DNA of 64,000 nt from Triticum aestivum (GCF_018294505.1 NC_057795.1:518952350-519016349); one strand, 5' to 3'. Shown: positions 25,078 to 37,300, counted from the first letter of the stretch. The notes: a model not told the origin generated them from the sequence alone. Numbers and translations are program-made.

Positions 25078-25095
25078 TCCCCGGCAACGGCGCCA
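25078..25095 (-). promoter_or_regulatory. Primer-binding site of element D (tRNA-Asp)
   Basis: Plus strand TCCCCGGCAACGGCGCCA equals the 3' end of plant tRNA-Asp including CCA, so the minus-strand element can be primed by it. It lies 11 nt inside the 5' LTR. Confidence 0.85.
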
Positions 25096-25106
25096 GAAAA
25101 AGGTCT

Positions 25107-26614
25107 TGATAACCCACAAGTATAGGGGATAGTTGTAGCCTCTTTCGATAAGTAAGAGTGTCGAACCCAACGAGGAGCTAAAGGTAGAACAAATACTCTC
25201 TCAAGTCCTATCGGCCACTGATACGACTCTACGCACGCTTGACGATCGCTTTACCTAGAACAAGTATGAAACTAGAAGTACTTTGTAGGTGTGATAGGAT
25301 AGGTTTGCAAGACAATAAAGAGCATGTAAACAAAAGCTAGGGGCTGTTTAGATAAATAAGCAACTAAATTAGTAAAAGTAAAGAGCTTGTTGTCACGAGA
25401 AAGTTATTTGTCCCTAGGCAATCGATAACTAGACCGGTAATCATTGTTGCAATTCTATTTGAGGCAGAGGCATAAGCTAACATACTTTCTCTACTTGGAT
25501 CATATGCACTTATGATTGGAACTCTAGCAAGCATCCGCAACTACTAAAGATCATTAAGGTAAAACACAACCATAGCAGTAAAGTATCAAGTCCCCTTTAT
25601 CCCATACGCAAACAACCTACTTACTCGGGTCTGTGCTTCTGTCACTCACACCACCCACCATAAGCAAATCATAAACATATTACAAACCCTACAGCGGGGA
25701 TCCCTCATGCTTGCGCGACACGGAGAGCACCATAGGACAACACCAATAATAAAACATGCAACTCAAACCAATCACGATCATCAATTAACCCATAGGACAA
25801 AACGGATCTACTGAAACATCATAAGATAGCCATACATCATTGGGGAATAATATATAGCGTTGAGCACCATGTTTAAGTAGAGATTACAGCGGGTAAGAGA
25901 GAGGTTACACCGCTGCATAGAGGGAGGAAGAGTTGGTGGAGATGTTGGTGAAGATGGCGGCGGTGTTGGTGAAGATGGCAGCGCTCTTGCGCCACCGGAA
26001 GCAAGGGGGAGAGGGGCCCCCTTCTACTTCTTCTTCCTTGACCTCCTCCCTAGATGGGAGAAGGGTTTGCCCACTGTTCCTTGGCTCCCATGGCATGGGA
26101 GGGGCAAGAGCCCCTCTGAGATTGGATCTATCTCTCTGTTTCTGCGTTCTCTGATTCTACCCCTTCACTGTTTCCTTTATATCTGGAGATCCGTAACTCC
26201 GATTGGGGTGAATCTTTCGCCCAGATCTTTCTCATAAAATTAGCTTTCTTGCGCCAAAAGAAGAATATAAAGCGCCTTACGGGTGGACCATGATGGTCAG
26301 GGGCGCGCCTGAGGGGGGGGGTAGGGTGCGCCCCCTACCTCGTGACCACTCCGGACACCGTTTCGCGTTGATTTCACTTCCCAAAAATCATAAATATTCC
26401 AAAAAAATCTCTGTCCGTTTTTATCCCGTTTGGACTCCGTTTGATATTGGGTTTCTGCGAAACAAAAAACATGCAACAGACAGGAACTAGCACTAGGCAC
26501 TGGATCAATATGTTAGTCCCAAAAATAATATAAAAAGTTGCCAAAAAGTATATGGAAGTTGTAGAATATTTGCATGGAATAATCAAAAATTATAGATACG
26601 ACGGAGACGTATCA
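25107..26614 (-). repeat. 5' LTR of element D (1508 bp)
   Basis: Partner of 19138-20670 with the same termini TGATAACCC and GACGTATCA. Its U5 side (first 80 bp on the plus strand) resembles element E, while its U3 side (last 200 bp) resembles element C. Confidence 0.9.
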
Positions 26615-28219
26615 ATGACGCATATAGGAGGGGAGAGCTCGAGCTACCCATGCCCACCGTGGAGAGTGACTACCCAGTGATCCAATACGCGGATGATACG
26701 ATCTTAGTGATGCCAGTTGATCAAGCGCAAGCGGAGACGATCAAGCACATCCTTCAGGACTATGCATCCTCCATAGGGTCACGCATCAACTTTCATAAAT
26801 CGACGCTGATGACTGTAAACACGGCGGTGGACGCAACGGAACGACTGGCTGAGGTTTTTGGATGCAGGGTTGGCAAGATGTCGTTCACGTACCTTGGCAT
26901 GCCGATGGGCACGGCTAAACCCACTATGTCTGACCTAATGCCGTTGGTAGTTTCAGTCGAGCGTAGATTGTCCACCGCGGCCTCGCTCTTGGACCTTGGG
27001 TCAAAACTCACCTTAGTCAACTCGGTGGTCACGCCCCTGGCGATTTATGCTATGTGCTCAATCAGACTGCCGCCGAAGATCCTGGAACACCTAGACAAGC
27101 TCTGGCGATACTGTCTCTAGGCGAAGGAAACAGATGATGTCCACAAAGCTGTGTCCATGGCGGCTTGGAATCTGGTCTGTCGCCCCAAAGAGAAGGGTGG
27201 GCTAGGGATAATTGATCTTCAAATTTAGAACCAAGGCATGCTGCTCAAGCAACTTCACAAATTTTACAACCAATGTGATGTGCCATGGGTTAACCTGATT
27301 TGGTCCACATATTATGAGGGTTTGGTGCCCCATGCAGCTGATCTGTGCGGATCGTTTTGGTGGCGCGATATCCTACAGCTTACTCCAACATACAGAGGGG
27401 TTACGTCGGTGGAGGTGCATGATGGGAGCACAATTTTGTTTTGGAAAGATCTGTGGCACAACTACATCCTCAGTGATAGCCACCCCAGGTTGTTCTCTTT
27501 TGCTACTGACGAAGATGTCTCGGTGCAAGCGCTGCTGACAACACCGACACTTGGGCACAACTTCCAGTTGCCGCTCTCGGCGCAAGCTAGGGAAGAATTG
27601 CGTGATCTTCAAGGCAGCATGGCCTCCACTGAGCTGACTGAAGCCCCCGACATCTGGAGATGCATCTGGGGGTCCACAGACTTCAATCCCAAAAAAATAC
27701 TATGATCAAATCTTTCGTGGGGTGGTGGCCGACGATGCGTTCAAATGGATCTGGAATTCAATATGCACTAATAAGTGGAGGGTTTTTGCATGGCTCCTTC
27801 TAGCGGACAGGCTGAATACCAGGAACATGCTGAAGAGGAGAGGTATGAAGCTGTGCGATGATGTGTACACTTGCCTCCTCTGTGATAACCCACCGGAAGA
27901 AACGGTTGAGCATCTTTTCTTCGATTGTGTCTTCAGTAGGGCGTGTTGGATGCAGCTGGGAATCGATTGGGTGCGCGATGGAAACATGCTCCAACTTGTG
28001 CATGAGGCAAAAGACAGGTGGGCAAACCCTATGTTTATGGAGATCTTCATCATTGCGGCCTGGAGCATTTGGAAGGAACGTAACAACAAGCATTTCAGAG
28101 GGGTGCTGCCTACAGTGGATGGCTGGCTTCTCAAGTTCAAGACCGATTTTCATATGATGAGACACAGAGTCAAGGAGGCTTTGGTGCCATTTGTGGAGAG
28201 TTTTGTCACTTGCATCTAG

Positions 28220-28396
28220 TATACAAAACAGCTCACTCCTTCATATTGCATTTTGTCCACTCTTCTCCCTTCTCTATGGTGGTGAGGGCTTGACATACCC
28301 ATCCTAATGTAACACCAAAGAGTTTTACATTGTATTTGTTGAGTTAATTTAAAGTCAGTGGGGGGCTGCCCTCACTGTCGTGAGCTTTCAAAAAAC
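28220..28396 (+). other. 3' untranslated tail of the LINE
   Basis: The region between the ORF2 stop and the TSD ends in GAGCTTTCAAAAAAC; the A-run is short for a LINE poly(A) tail. No gene. Confidence 0.7.
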
Positions 28397-28867
28397 ACAC
28401 ATAGAAAACAGAATCTGTCAAAAATAGAACAGTCTGTAGTAATCTGTATCAAACATATACTTCTGCAATTCCACAAATCTAGGAAAACCTAAGAAATTTG
28501 TGTACCAATCTATAGCAAAAATAATCAGATCAAAATCACGTTTCTGTGAATTATCAAAACTAATTTACTGGGTGCAGAAGTTTCTGATTTTCAGCAGGAT
28601 CAACACAACTATCACCGTAAGCTATCCTAAAGGTCTTACTTGGCACTTTATGGAAACAAAAGCTATAAGCCATGATTACTACAGTAGCATAATCATGTGG
28701 ACACACAAAAACAGTAAGGGTAAATATTGGGTTGTCTCCCAACAAGCGCTTTTCTTTAATGCCTTTTTAGCTAGGCATGAAGATTTCAATGATGCTCACA
28801 TAAAAGATAAGAATTGAAACATAAAGAGAGCATCATGAAGCTTATTACTAACACATTTAAGTCTAAC

Positions 28868-29363
28868 TCACTTCCTATGCATAGGGATTTTTTGAACAAA
28901 CAACTTATGGGAACAATAATCAACTAGCATAGGAAGGCAAAACAAGCATAGCTTCAAGATTTTCAACACATAGAGAGGACTTGATATTATTGCAATTCCT
29001 ACAAGCATATGTTCATCCCTCATAATAATTTTCAGTAGCATCATGAATGAATTCAACAATATAACCAGCACATAAGGCATTATTTTCATGATGCACAAGC
29101 ATATATATTTTACTACTCTCCACAAAAGCAAACTTCTTCTTTACGGCATACGTATCATCACAATAATCATCATAAATAGGAGGCATGCTTTCATCATAAT
29201 AAATTTGCTCATCAAAACTTGGGGGACAAAAAATATCATCTTTATCAAACATAGCTTCCCCAAGCTTGTGGCTTTGCATATCATTAACAACATGGATATT
29301 CAAGAAATTCATACTAACAACATTGCAATCATGCTCATCATACAAAGATCTAGTACCAAACAT
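28868..29363 (-). pseudogene. Unknown ORF of element C, disrupted
   Basis: Frame from ATG 29363 (MFGTRSLYDEH) reads to 29013, with a frameshift near 29030 into the frame ending at 28868. It is Asp/Tyr-rich (YDDYCDDTYAVKKKFAF) and ends IPMHRK, followed by a stop where the element D protein continues RVRL. Similarity to D includes the NYYE segment, an LYV-KL segment and the C-terminal M-x-MHRK. No known domain recognised. The C region 28412-28867 and 29364-29562 shows no further gene. Confidence 0.5.
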
Positions 29364-29562
29364 TTTAATGCATTCTTATTCTAGCACTTGAGCACAATTT
29401 TCCTTTCCATCATTCTCACAAAAGATATTAAAAAGATGAAGCGTATGAGGCAAACTCAATTCCATTTTTTTGTAGTTTTATTTTATAAACTAAACTAGTG
29501 ATAAAATAAGAAACTAAAAGATTCGATTGCAAGATCTAAAGACATACCTTCAAGCACTCACC

Positions 29563-29580
29563 TCCCCGGCAACGGCGCCA
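29563..29580 (-). promoter_or_regulatory. Primer-binding site of element C (tRNA-Asp)
   Basis: TCCCCGGCAACGGCGCCA on the plus strand, an exact match to the tRNA-Asp 3' end, separated by 10 nt from the LTR start at 29591. Confidence 0.85.
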
Positions 29581-29590
29581 GAAAAGAGCT

Positions 29591-31265
29591 TGATGTCTAC
29601 TACACAACCTTCTTCTTATAGACGTTGTTGGGCCTCCAAGTGCAGAGGTTTGTAGGACAATAGCAAATTTCCCTCAAGTGGATGACCTAAGGTTTATCAA
29701 TCTGTTGGAGGCGTAGGGTGAAGATGGTCTCTCTCAAACAACCCTGCAACCAAATAACAAAGAGTCTCTTTTGTCCCCAACACACCCAATACAATGATAA
29801 ATTGTATAGGTGCACTAGTTCGGCGAAGAGATGGTGATACAAGTGGAATATGGATGGTAGATATAGGTTTTTTTAATCTGAAATTATAAAAACAGCAAGG
29901 CAATTAATGATAAAAGTGAGCACAAATGGTATTGCAATGCTAAGAAACAAGGCCTAAGGTTCATACTTTCACTAGTGCAAGTTCTCTCAACAATAATAAC
30001 ATAATTAGATCATATAACTATCCCTCAACATGCAACAAAGAGTCACTCCAAAGTCACTAATAGCGGAGAACAAACTAAGAGATTATTGTAGTGTACGAAA
30101 CCACCTCAAAGTTATCCTTTTTGATCGATCTATTCAAGAGTCCATAGTAAAATAACACGAAGCTATTCTTTCCGTTCGATCTATCATAGAGTTCGTACTA
30201 GAATAACACCTTAAGACACAAATCAACCAAAACCCTAATGTCACCTAGATACTCCAATGTCACCTCAAGTACCAATGGGCATGATTATACGATATGCATC
30301 ACACAATCTCAGATTCATCTATTCAACCAACACAAAGTAATTCAAAGAGTGCCCCAAAGTTTCTATGGGAGAGTCAAGACAAAAACGTGTGCCAACCCCT
30401 ATGCATAAGTTCATTGAACCCGCAAGTTGATCACTAAAACATACATCATGTAGAGCACGTGAATATCCCATTGTCACCACAAATAAGCACGGAAAGACAT
30501 ACATCAAGTGTTCTCAAATCCTTAAAGACTCAAGCTCAATCCGATAAGATAACTTCAAAGGGAAAACTCAATCCATTACAAGAGAGTAGAGGGGGAGAAA
30601 CATCATAAGATCCAACTATAATAGCAAAGCTCGCGATACATCAAGATCGTATGACATCAAGAACGAGAGAGAGAGAGAGAGAGAGAGATATCAAACACAT
30701 AGCTACCGGTACATACCCTCTGCCCTGAGGGTGAACTACTCCCTCCTCGTCATGGAGAGCGCCGAGATGAAGAAGATGGCCACCGGTGATGGATTCCCCC
30801 TCTAGCTGGGTGCCGGAACGGGCTCCAGAGAGGTTTTTGGTGGCTACAGAGGCTTGCGGCGGTGGAACTCCCAATCTATTGTGTTCCTCGATGTTTTTGG
30901 GGTATATGGATATATATATAGGCAAAAGAAGTCGGTCAGGGGAGCCATGAGGGGCCCACGAGGGTGGGGGCGTGCCTAGGGGGTAGGGCACGCCTCCCTG
31001 CCTCGTGGCTTCCTCGAAGCTTCCCTGACGTCTACTCCAAAAATAGCTCTCCCGAAGGTTTCATTCCGTTTGGACTCTGTTTGATATTCCTTTTCTGCGA
31101 AACACTGAAATAGGCAAAAAAAACAGCAATATGGGCTGGGCCTCTGGTTAATAGGTTAGTCCCAAAAATGATATAAAATTGTATAGTAAAGCCCATAAAC
31201 ATCCAAAACAGGTAATGTATTAGCTTGGAACAATCAAAAATTATAGATACGTTGGAGACATATCA
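29591..31265 (-). repeat. 5' LTR of element C (1675 bp)
   Basis: Plus-strand start TGATGTCTACTACACAACC, end CGTTGGAGACATATCA, followed by the TSD GTATG. A (GA)n tract lies at about 30664-30688 and TATATATATA at 30911-30920 is the likely TATA box on the minus strand. Confidence 0.92.
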
Positions 31266-32486
31266 GTATGTTATTGTTCATTTCATTTAGCAACTCTCTT
31301 TGAGATTTAGCAACTTGTTCTAACTGGGTTTGAACCATAAAAGCATGTTTTCCAACACCTCTAACATCACTTGTGATTCTAAATAGAAGTCACTCAAGCG
31401 AGCAATCATATCAGAATTATATTCCAATTGTTTCATAACATTTGCATTGAAGTGATCTTGTTTTCTAATGTAGTTTTCAAACTCATAAGGGCATTGGCTA
31501 GGGTGCATATTGTGAGGATTATCATTATCATTGAATTTCGTTAGAGAATTTACCTCTACCACATTAGGCAGTGGTGGTGTATTAAGCCCATGTATTTCTT
31601 CAATAGGAGGTAAATTTTTGACATCCTCAGCTTTAATACTGTTTTCCTTCATAGATTTCTTTGCCTCTTGCATATCTTTAGGATTGAGATATAATATACC
31701 CCTCTTCTTCAGAGTGGGTTTACGCGGTGGTTCAGGAAGAGTCCAATGATCATAATTTTTCAATATATTCTTGAATAATTCTGAAGCTTGCCCAATAGTT
31801 CATTCCCTGGAAACACAACCAACACAACTATCTAGGAAGTCCCTAGAAGCATCGGTTAGTCCATTATAGAAGATATCAAGTATTTCATTTTTCTTAAGAG
31901 GATGATCAGGCAAAGCATTAAGTAACTGGCAAAGCCTCCCCCAAGCTTGTGGGTGACTCTCTTCTTTAATTTTCACAAAGTTAAATATTTCCGGTAAGGC
32001 AGCTTGTTTCTTATGAGTAGGAAAATACTTTCCAGAGAAGTAATAAATCATATCCTAGGAACAACGCACACAACCAGGAGCAAGAGTATTGTACCAAGCT
32101 TTAGCATCACCCTTTAATGAGAACGGAAATAATTTGAGAATATAAGAATAGCGAGGTTTCTCATCATGAGTAAAAAGGGTGGCTATGTCATTCAACTTAG
32201 TAAGATGTGCCACAACAATTTCAGTTTCATAACCATGGAAAGGATCAGATTCAACCAAAGTAATTAACTCTGGGTTGACAGAGAATTTATAATCCTTATC
32301 ATTAATAAAGATAGGTGAGGTAGCAAACTTAGGATCATATTGTATTCTAGCATTCAGAGATTTTTCTTTATACTTGCATAATAATTTCTCTAGATCATCT
32401 CTATCCTTACAAGCAAGAATATCTCTAGTTGTCTCCTCATTCATAACATAACCTTCCGGTACCTTAGGCAATTCATATCTAGGAAG
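31266..32486 (-). pseudogene. gag of element B, middle and C-terminal part, with nonsense codons
   Basis: This continues the frame from 50237 after removal of CACTA-1 (PARTSL joins PRYELPKVPEGY in frame). Visible gag core: DPFHGYETEIVVAHLTKLNDI, FPFSLKGDAKAWYNTL and HPQAWGRLCQLLNALPDHPL. In-frame stops occur at 32055-32057 (TAG) and near 31799 (TGA). The proline/lysine-rich linker (31763-31320) leads towards protease, which lies on the far side of element C. It would form the retrotransposon capsid. The family is Retrotrans_gag of the Athila type. Confidence 0.8.
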
Positions 32487-32515
32487 CACTACAAGAAATG
32501 TGCCAACTTGCAACC
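32487..32515 (+). repeat. Left terminal inverted repeat of CACTA-1
   Basis: An imperfect match to the right end over about 28 bp, sharing CACTACAAGAA and CAACTTG. It is followed by GACC/GGTC subterminal words to about 32770. From there to 33786 there is no recognisable gene; part of 33190-33786 may be the intron of the captured gene. Confidence 0.85.
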
Positions 32516-33786
32516 ATCACTATTGGTCGCTGAAAGGCCGTTGTTTTTCATTTGCGACCTTTTTGTGACCAAAAACAGATGGTCAAAAGTTGACCGTCTT
32601 TAGTTGAAATTAAGGACCTTCTTTGCGATAAGGTCATTGAAAGCAACGACCAAAACAAAAGGTTGTTGATCCTACGACCTTCTGTTTTGGTCGCTAGCTA
32701 TCTGCCCAGGCCACGTCGGATCCGATGTGGTAAGCTGACGTGGCAAAATTGCGACCAAATGAAAAGGTCAATGACAAGAATCAGTCGGTCCGATTAGGTG
32801 TCTATATGGGCCGAGCCCATTAATTCAGCCCATTTATATATTTTTTCTTGTTAATTCTGGTCGGCTTCATGGGCCAAGCCCAACATTGCAGAGTTTTTAT
32901 TTTTGGGCCGTGGGCTTTTTGTCTCAACAGTTTCAGTTTTCTTTTTACTAGTTAGGTGGGTCCCCATTGTCAGATTCTGGTACTGAGTCCTAGCTGTCAG
33001 GGCCATATTCTTCATTTTCTAATTTGACATAAATAAATACCTAATATTCAAATTGGCACACAGAAAACACATGAAATACTTCAAATATTATCAACCATAT
33101 TCAGTACAGAGCTCCTGCTGTACAAATAACACGTAATAAGCTCTAACATACACGCTCCACAAGTTCAATAACTAGATACAACACTTTACAATCTCTACAA
33201 GTGTTATGTTCTTCAGCATGGAGCTCTTCTTTCCACTGTGTGGAGGTGGATGATGTCCATGGTGTGCTTTAGATGCGCACATCTGTGACTTCTTGCCGTT
33301 GTTGCATCCATTCGCTCGATGATGGGGGTACCAATGCATCCAAGTAGAACAAAATCACCATCAGTAACCCGCAGCTTCAAGTACAAGCTAAGTATGTATC
33401 AAGTGATAGTGAAAACAAGTTGAGAAAAACAATGTAAATATCTAGTTCATGTCATGCAGAGTTCAAACCGAATAAACCTATGCATACGAAGGTGAAATAT
33501 TACAAAGAAAGCACTCATCAGGTAGCAGTGCATACAAAATCTCTTTGTTAGCAGTAGAAAATACTTTCTGTGTTAGTAGTAGTAAAACTCATGCAGTACC
33601 AAGTTAATGGCTTTTAGTCAGAAAAGCTAGAAGTGTCTCTTAAGAGAGACCAGAACTTAGAATTATGGCACATATCATATTCTGAACAGCATCAACACCA
33701 TGGTAGTAACAATTAACAGTAGTAGGACATCAATGGGGCACAACTTAGTTAGCTGGAGACGGACGGATGGATAGACAGACAATTAC

Positions 33787-33806
33787 CTCCTCGAGGCAGG
33801 GGCGGG
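33787..33806 (-). pseudogene. Captured LSI2-like exon fragment, 3' piece
   Basis: Minus-strand codons for R-P-C-L-E-E continue the fragment at 42947-43059 once A' and its TSD are removed. They are followed directly by GTAATT, a possible splice donor, so the exon end and perhaps its intron were captured. Confidence 0.5.
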
Positions 33807-34326
33807 TGAGGGAGTCCCGGATTAGGGGGTGTCCGGATAGCCGGACTACCATCATCAGCCGAACTATCATCGGCCGGACTATCATCATCGACCGGACTCC
33901 AAGACTATGAAGATACAAGATTGAAGACTCCGTCCCGTGTCCGGATGGGACTTTCCTTGGCCTGGAAGGCAAGCTTGGCGATACGGATATGTGGATCTCC
34001 TACCATTGTAACCGACTCTATGTAACCCTAGCCCTCTCCGGTGTCTATATAAACCGGATGGCTCTAGTCCGTAGGACATAACAACAACAACCCTTACAAT
34101 CATACCATAGGCTAGCTTCTAGGGTTTAGCCTCCTTGATCTCGTGGTAGATCCACTCTTGTAAACATCCACAATATCAATATCAATCAAGCAGGACGTAG
34201 GGTTTTACCTCCATCAAGAGGGCCCGAACCTGGGTAAAACATCGTGTCCCTTGTCTCCTGTTACCATCCGCCTAGACGCACAGTTCGGGACCCCCTACCC
34301 GAGATCCGTCGGTTTTGACACCGACA
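33807..34326 (+). repeat. 5' LTR of element A' (520 bp)
   Basis: Starts TGAGGGAGTCCCGG, ends TTTGACACCGACA. Contains repeated CCGGACTATCATC near the U3 start. The primer-binding-site region begins one base inside (TGGTGCTTTCATT, 34328 onward); I do not assign its tRNA. Confidence 0.95.
34046..34053 (+). promoter_or_regulatory. LTR TATA box of element A'
   Basis: TATATAAA, repeated in the 3' LTR at 42666-42673 and in element A. Transcription would start about 30 bp downstream and read gag. Confidence 0.55.
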
Positions 34327-34373
34327 TTGGTGCTTTCATTTAGAGTTCCTCTGTGTCGTCACCGATAGGCTTG

Positions 34374-37300
34374 ATGGCCTCTTCAATCGACAATGACGCA
34401 GTCCTGGGCGAGACTTTTCTCCCCGGACAGATCTTCGTATTCGGCGGCTTCGCACTGCGGGCCAACTCACTTGGACATCTGGAGCAGATCGAAAGCTACG
34501 CCCCTGGCCGTCAGGTCAGGTTTGGAAGCCTAAATTTCATGGTCGATATCCGCGGAGACTTGATCTTCGACGGATCTGAGCCACAGCCGAGCATGTCGCG
34601 CTATCACGATGGGCACGACCTAAATCTGCCGCCGGACAGCACCTTGGAGGCCGCACACGAATCCGCTCCAACCCATAGTCCGGAGCCGATCACTCAGATT
34701 GAGGACGGATGGCTAGACACCGCCTCGGGAGCTGCAACTTCTACGGCAATGGAGCCGAACACTTACCTTGTCCCGCATAAAGCTCATGACTCCGAGGTGC
34801 CGGACTCTCTGCCGGACTCCGAACCTCCTGCGCCCCTGCCAGTCGAATCTGATTGGGCGCCAATTATGGAATTCACCGCTGCGGACATCTTTCAGCACTC
34901 ACCCTTCGGCGATATCTTAAATTCGCTGAAGCATCTCTCGCAATCCGGAGAGCCCTGGCCGAACTACGGCCAGGATGGTTGGGATGCGGATGACGAAGAA
35001 ATTCAGGGCCCACCCACCACCCACTTCGTAGCCACCATCGACGATCTAACCGACGTACTCGACTACGACTCCGAAGACATCGACGGTATGGACGACGATG
35101 CCGGAGACTATCAAGAACTAGTGCCTACAGGACACTGGAAGACCACCTCGTCATACGACATATATATGGTGGACACCCCAAAAGATGGGGACGGCGAAGA
35201 AGCAATGGAGGCCGATTCCTTAAAGAAACAGCCCAAGCGCCGACATCAGCAACGCCGCTCTAAATCCCGCCACAGCAAGAATAGAGATTCCAGCACAGGA
35301 GATAATAACACCCCAGAAAGTGCTGAAGACAACCCCCTCCAGCACGATCCAGCGCAGGAGGAGGCAGAGGCAAGCCCTCATGAGAGGGCGGCAAACGAAG
35401 AGGTCGAGGATGATAATTACTTACCTCCCTCCGGAGACGAGGCAAGCCTCGACAACGACGAATTCGTCGTGCCTGAGGATCCCGTCGAACAAGAGCGTTT
35501 CAGACGTAGGCTACTGGCCACGGCAAACAGCCTAAAGAAAAAGCAGCAACAGCTTCAAGCTGATCAAGACCTACTGGCCGACAGATGGACCGAGGTCCTC
35601 GCGGCCGAAGAGTATGAACTCGAACGCCCCTTCAAAAGTTACCCAAAACGCAAGTTTCTCCCCCGACTAGAGGAGGAAGCGTACAAACCTGCATCACCAG
35701 CGCACAATACGGCAGACCGACCACCTCGTGGCCGCGACAGAGAGGCATGCAAGCCCTCCACCAAAACCGTACCCCGGGATCGCTCAAAAAGCATGAAGCC
35801 ACGGGGGAACGCGCCAGACTTGTGGGATACATTGGAGGACAAGGCAAGACAATCTAGATCTATCTATGGATCACGTGGGCGCCCCAAGACCCACGACGAA
35901 TACCGTCGCGCCAGATACAACTACTCCGGCCGGGCCGAAGACAGCAGACAACGCTCTCGCGAGCTACGTCGTGATATTGCTCAATACAGAGGCGCCGCAC
36001 ACCCACTATGCTTCACTGACGAAGTAATGGATCATCAAATCCCTGAAGGGTTTAAACCCGTTAATATCGAATCCTACGATGGCACAACAGACCCCGCGGT
36101 TTGGATTGAGGATTATCTCCTCCATATACATATGGCCCGCGGCGATGATCTTCACGCCATCAAATATCTCCCGCTCAAGCTTAAAGGACCAGCTCGGCAT
36201 TGGCTTAACAGCCTGCCCGCAGAGTCAATTGGATGCTGGGAAGACCTGGAAGCCGCATTCCTCGAGAACTTCCAGGGCACGTATGTGCGACCACCGGACA
36301 CAGATGACCTAAGCCACATAATCCAGCAGCCAGACGAATCGGCGAGGCAATTCTGGACACGGTTCTTAACAAAGAAAAATCAAATCGTCGACTGTCCGGA
36401 TGTAGAGGCCCTCGCGGCCTTCAAACATAACATCCGCGACGAGTGGCTGGCCCGGCACCTAGGACAGGAAAAGCCGAAATCCATGGCAGCCCTCACGTCA
36501 CTCATGACCCGCTTCTGTGCGGGAGAGGATAGCTGGCTAGCTCGCAGCAACAACCTCAGCAAAAACGCTGGCAGTCCGGATACCAAGGACCGCAACGGCA
36601 GGTTGCGTCGAGACAAAAACAAACGCCGCATTAACGGCGACAACAATGAGGATACGACAGTCAACGCCGGATTCCGAGGCTCCAAGCCCGGTCAACGGAA
36701 GAAGCCATTCAAAAGAACCACTCCGGGCCCGTCCAATTTGGACCGAATACTCGACCGCTCCTGTCAAATACATGGAATCCCCGAAAAGCCAGCTAACCAC
36801 ACCAATAGAGATTGTTGGGTATTCAAGCAAGCAGGCAAATTAATCGTCGAAAACAGTGACAAGGGGCTACACAGTGATGACGAGGAAGAGACCCGGCCGC
36901 CGAACAACAGAGGACAAAAGGGATTCCCCCCTCAAGTTCGGACGGTAAACATGATATACGCAACGCATATTCCCAAGAGGGAGCGGAAGCGTGCACTAAG
37001 GGACGTATACGCGATGGAGTCAGTCGCCCCTAAATTCAACCCATGGTCCTCTTGCCCGATCACTTTCGATCGAAGAGACCATCCGACCAGTACCCGCCAT
37101 GGCGGATTCGCCGCATTGGTTTTAGACCCAATCGTCGATGGATTTCACCTCACAAGAGTCCTGATGGACGGCGGCAGTAGCCTGAACCTGCTTTATTAGG
37201 ATACAGTGCGCAAGATGGGCATAGACCCTTCAAGGATTAAACCTACAAAGACAACCTTCAAAGGCGTCATACCAGGTGTCGAGGCCAGTTGTACAGGCTC

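Larger units (their letters stand above)
19138..26614 (-). mobile_element. Element D: non-autonomous Gypsy-type LTR retrotransposon inside the LINE
   Basis: Two same-orientation LTRs (19138-20670 and 25107-26614) flank a 4.4-kb internal region with a tRNA-Asp primer-binding site (25095-25078), one long ORF with a single stop (25001-23640), and a polypurine tract at 20671. Flanking pentamers are GTAAC (19133-19137) and ATGAC (26615-26619); only three of five bases agree, so the TSD is decayed or the boundaries are off by a base or two. The LINE RT sequence resumes directly beyond it, which supports the insertion. Over the first 372 bp the LTRs differ at 5 positions by eye. The internal region is homologous to element C. 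No gag, protease or pol is visible. Confidence 0.9.
17138..28219 (+). pseudogene. LINE ORF2: endonuclease-reverse transcriptase, split by element D and disrupted
   Basis: ATG at 17138 lies 7 bp after ORF1; a TAA follows at codon 11. The apurinic-type endonuclease (17150-17850) shows QETK, LLLGDFNYIRAPDNR and TSDH. Reverse transcriptase follows: SPGPDGFSGSF (18510), FITLIPK, a TAA/TGA pair near 18767-18782, LKLDFAKAFD (18887) and a frameshift near 19060. Element D is inserted at 19137. After D the frame resumes at about 26620 with YADDTILVM (the catalytic Tyr-Asp-Asp) and FTYLGMPMG. The C-terminal zf-RVT domain (27720-28219) has CLLC...EETVEHLFFDC. Stops at 27118-27120 and 27703-27705 break this half. 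Confidence 0.85.
13820..28396 (+). mobile_element. L1-type non-LTR retrotransposon (LINE), split by element D
   Basis: A 15-bp TSD, ACACATAGAAAACAG, is present at 13805-13819 and 28397-28411. The flanks rejoin to a sequence matching the uninterrupted homologous region of element D near 23060-23120, which proves the insertion. ORF1 is a zinc-knuckle protein, ORF2 has endonuclease, reverse transcriptase and a C-terminal zinc-binding domain, and a short A-rich tail ends the element. Element D (19138-26614) interrupts the RT domain. Without D the LINE is about 7.1 kb, close to full length for a plant L1. Several stops and frameshifts show that it is dead. Confidence 0.92.
8988..31265 (-). mobile_element. 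Element C: non-autonomous Gypsy-type LTR retrotransposon split by a LINE
   Basis: Two LTRs in the same orientation (8988-10651 and 29591-31265) bound the element, and the 5-bp TSD GTATG is present at 8983-8987 and 31266-31270. On the minus strand the 5' LTR is at the right, followed by a tRNA-Asp primer-binding site (29580-29563), an unknown broken ORF (29363-28868), long non-coding sequence, a polypurine tract next to 10652, and the 3' LTR. Without the LINE it would be about 7.7 kb. No gag, protease or pol motif is visible. In the first roughly 360 bp of the two LTRs I count about 20 differences by eye, so C is older than D and A'. It is inserted at the gag/protease junction of B. Confidence 0.9.

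Noticed and set aside
29563..29580. tRNA-Asp-like sequence (also at 25078, 50586 and 60469)
   Set aside because: Only the last 18 bases match and each lies just inside an LTR; these are primer-binding sites, not tRNA genes.
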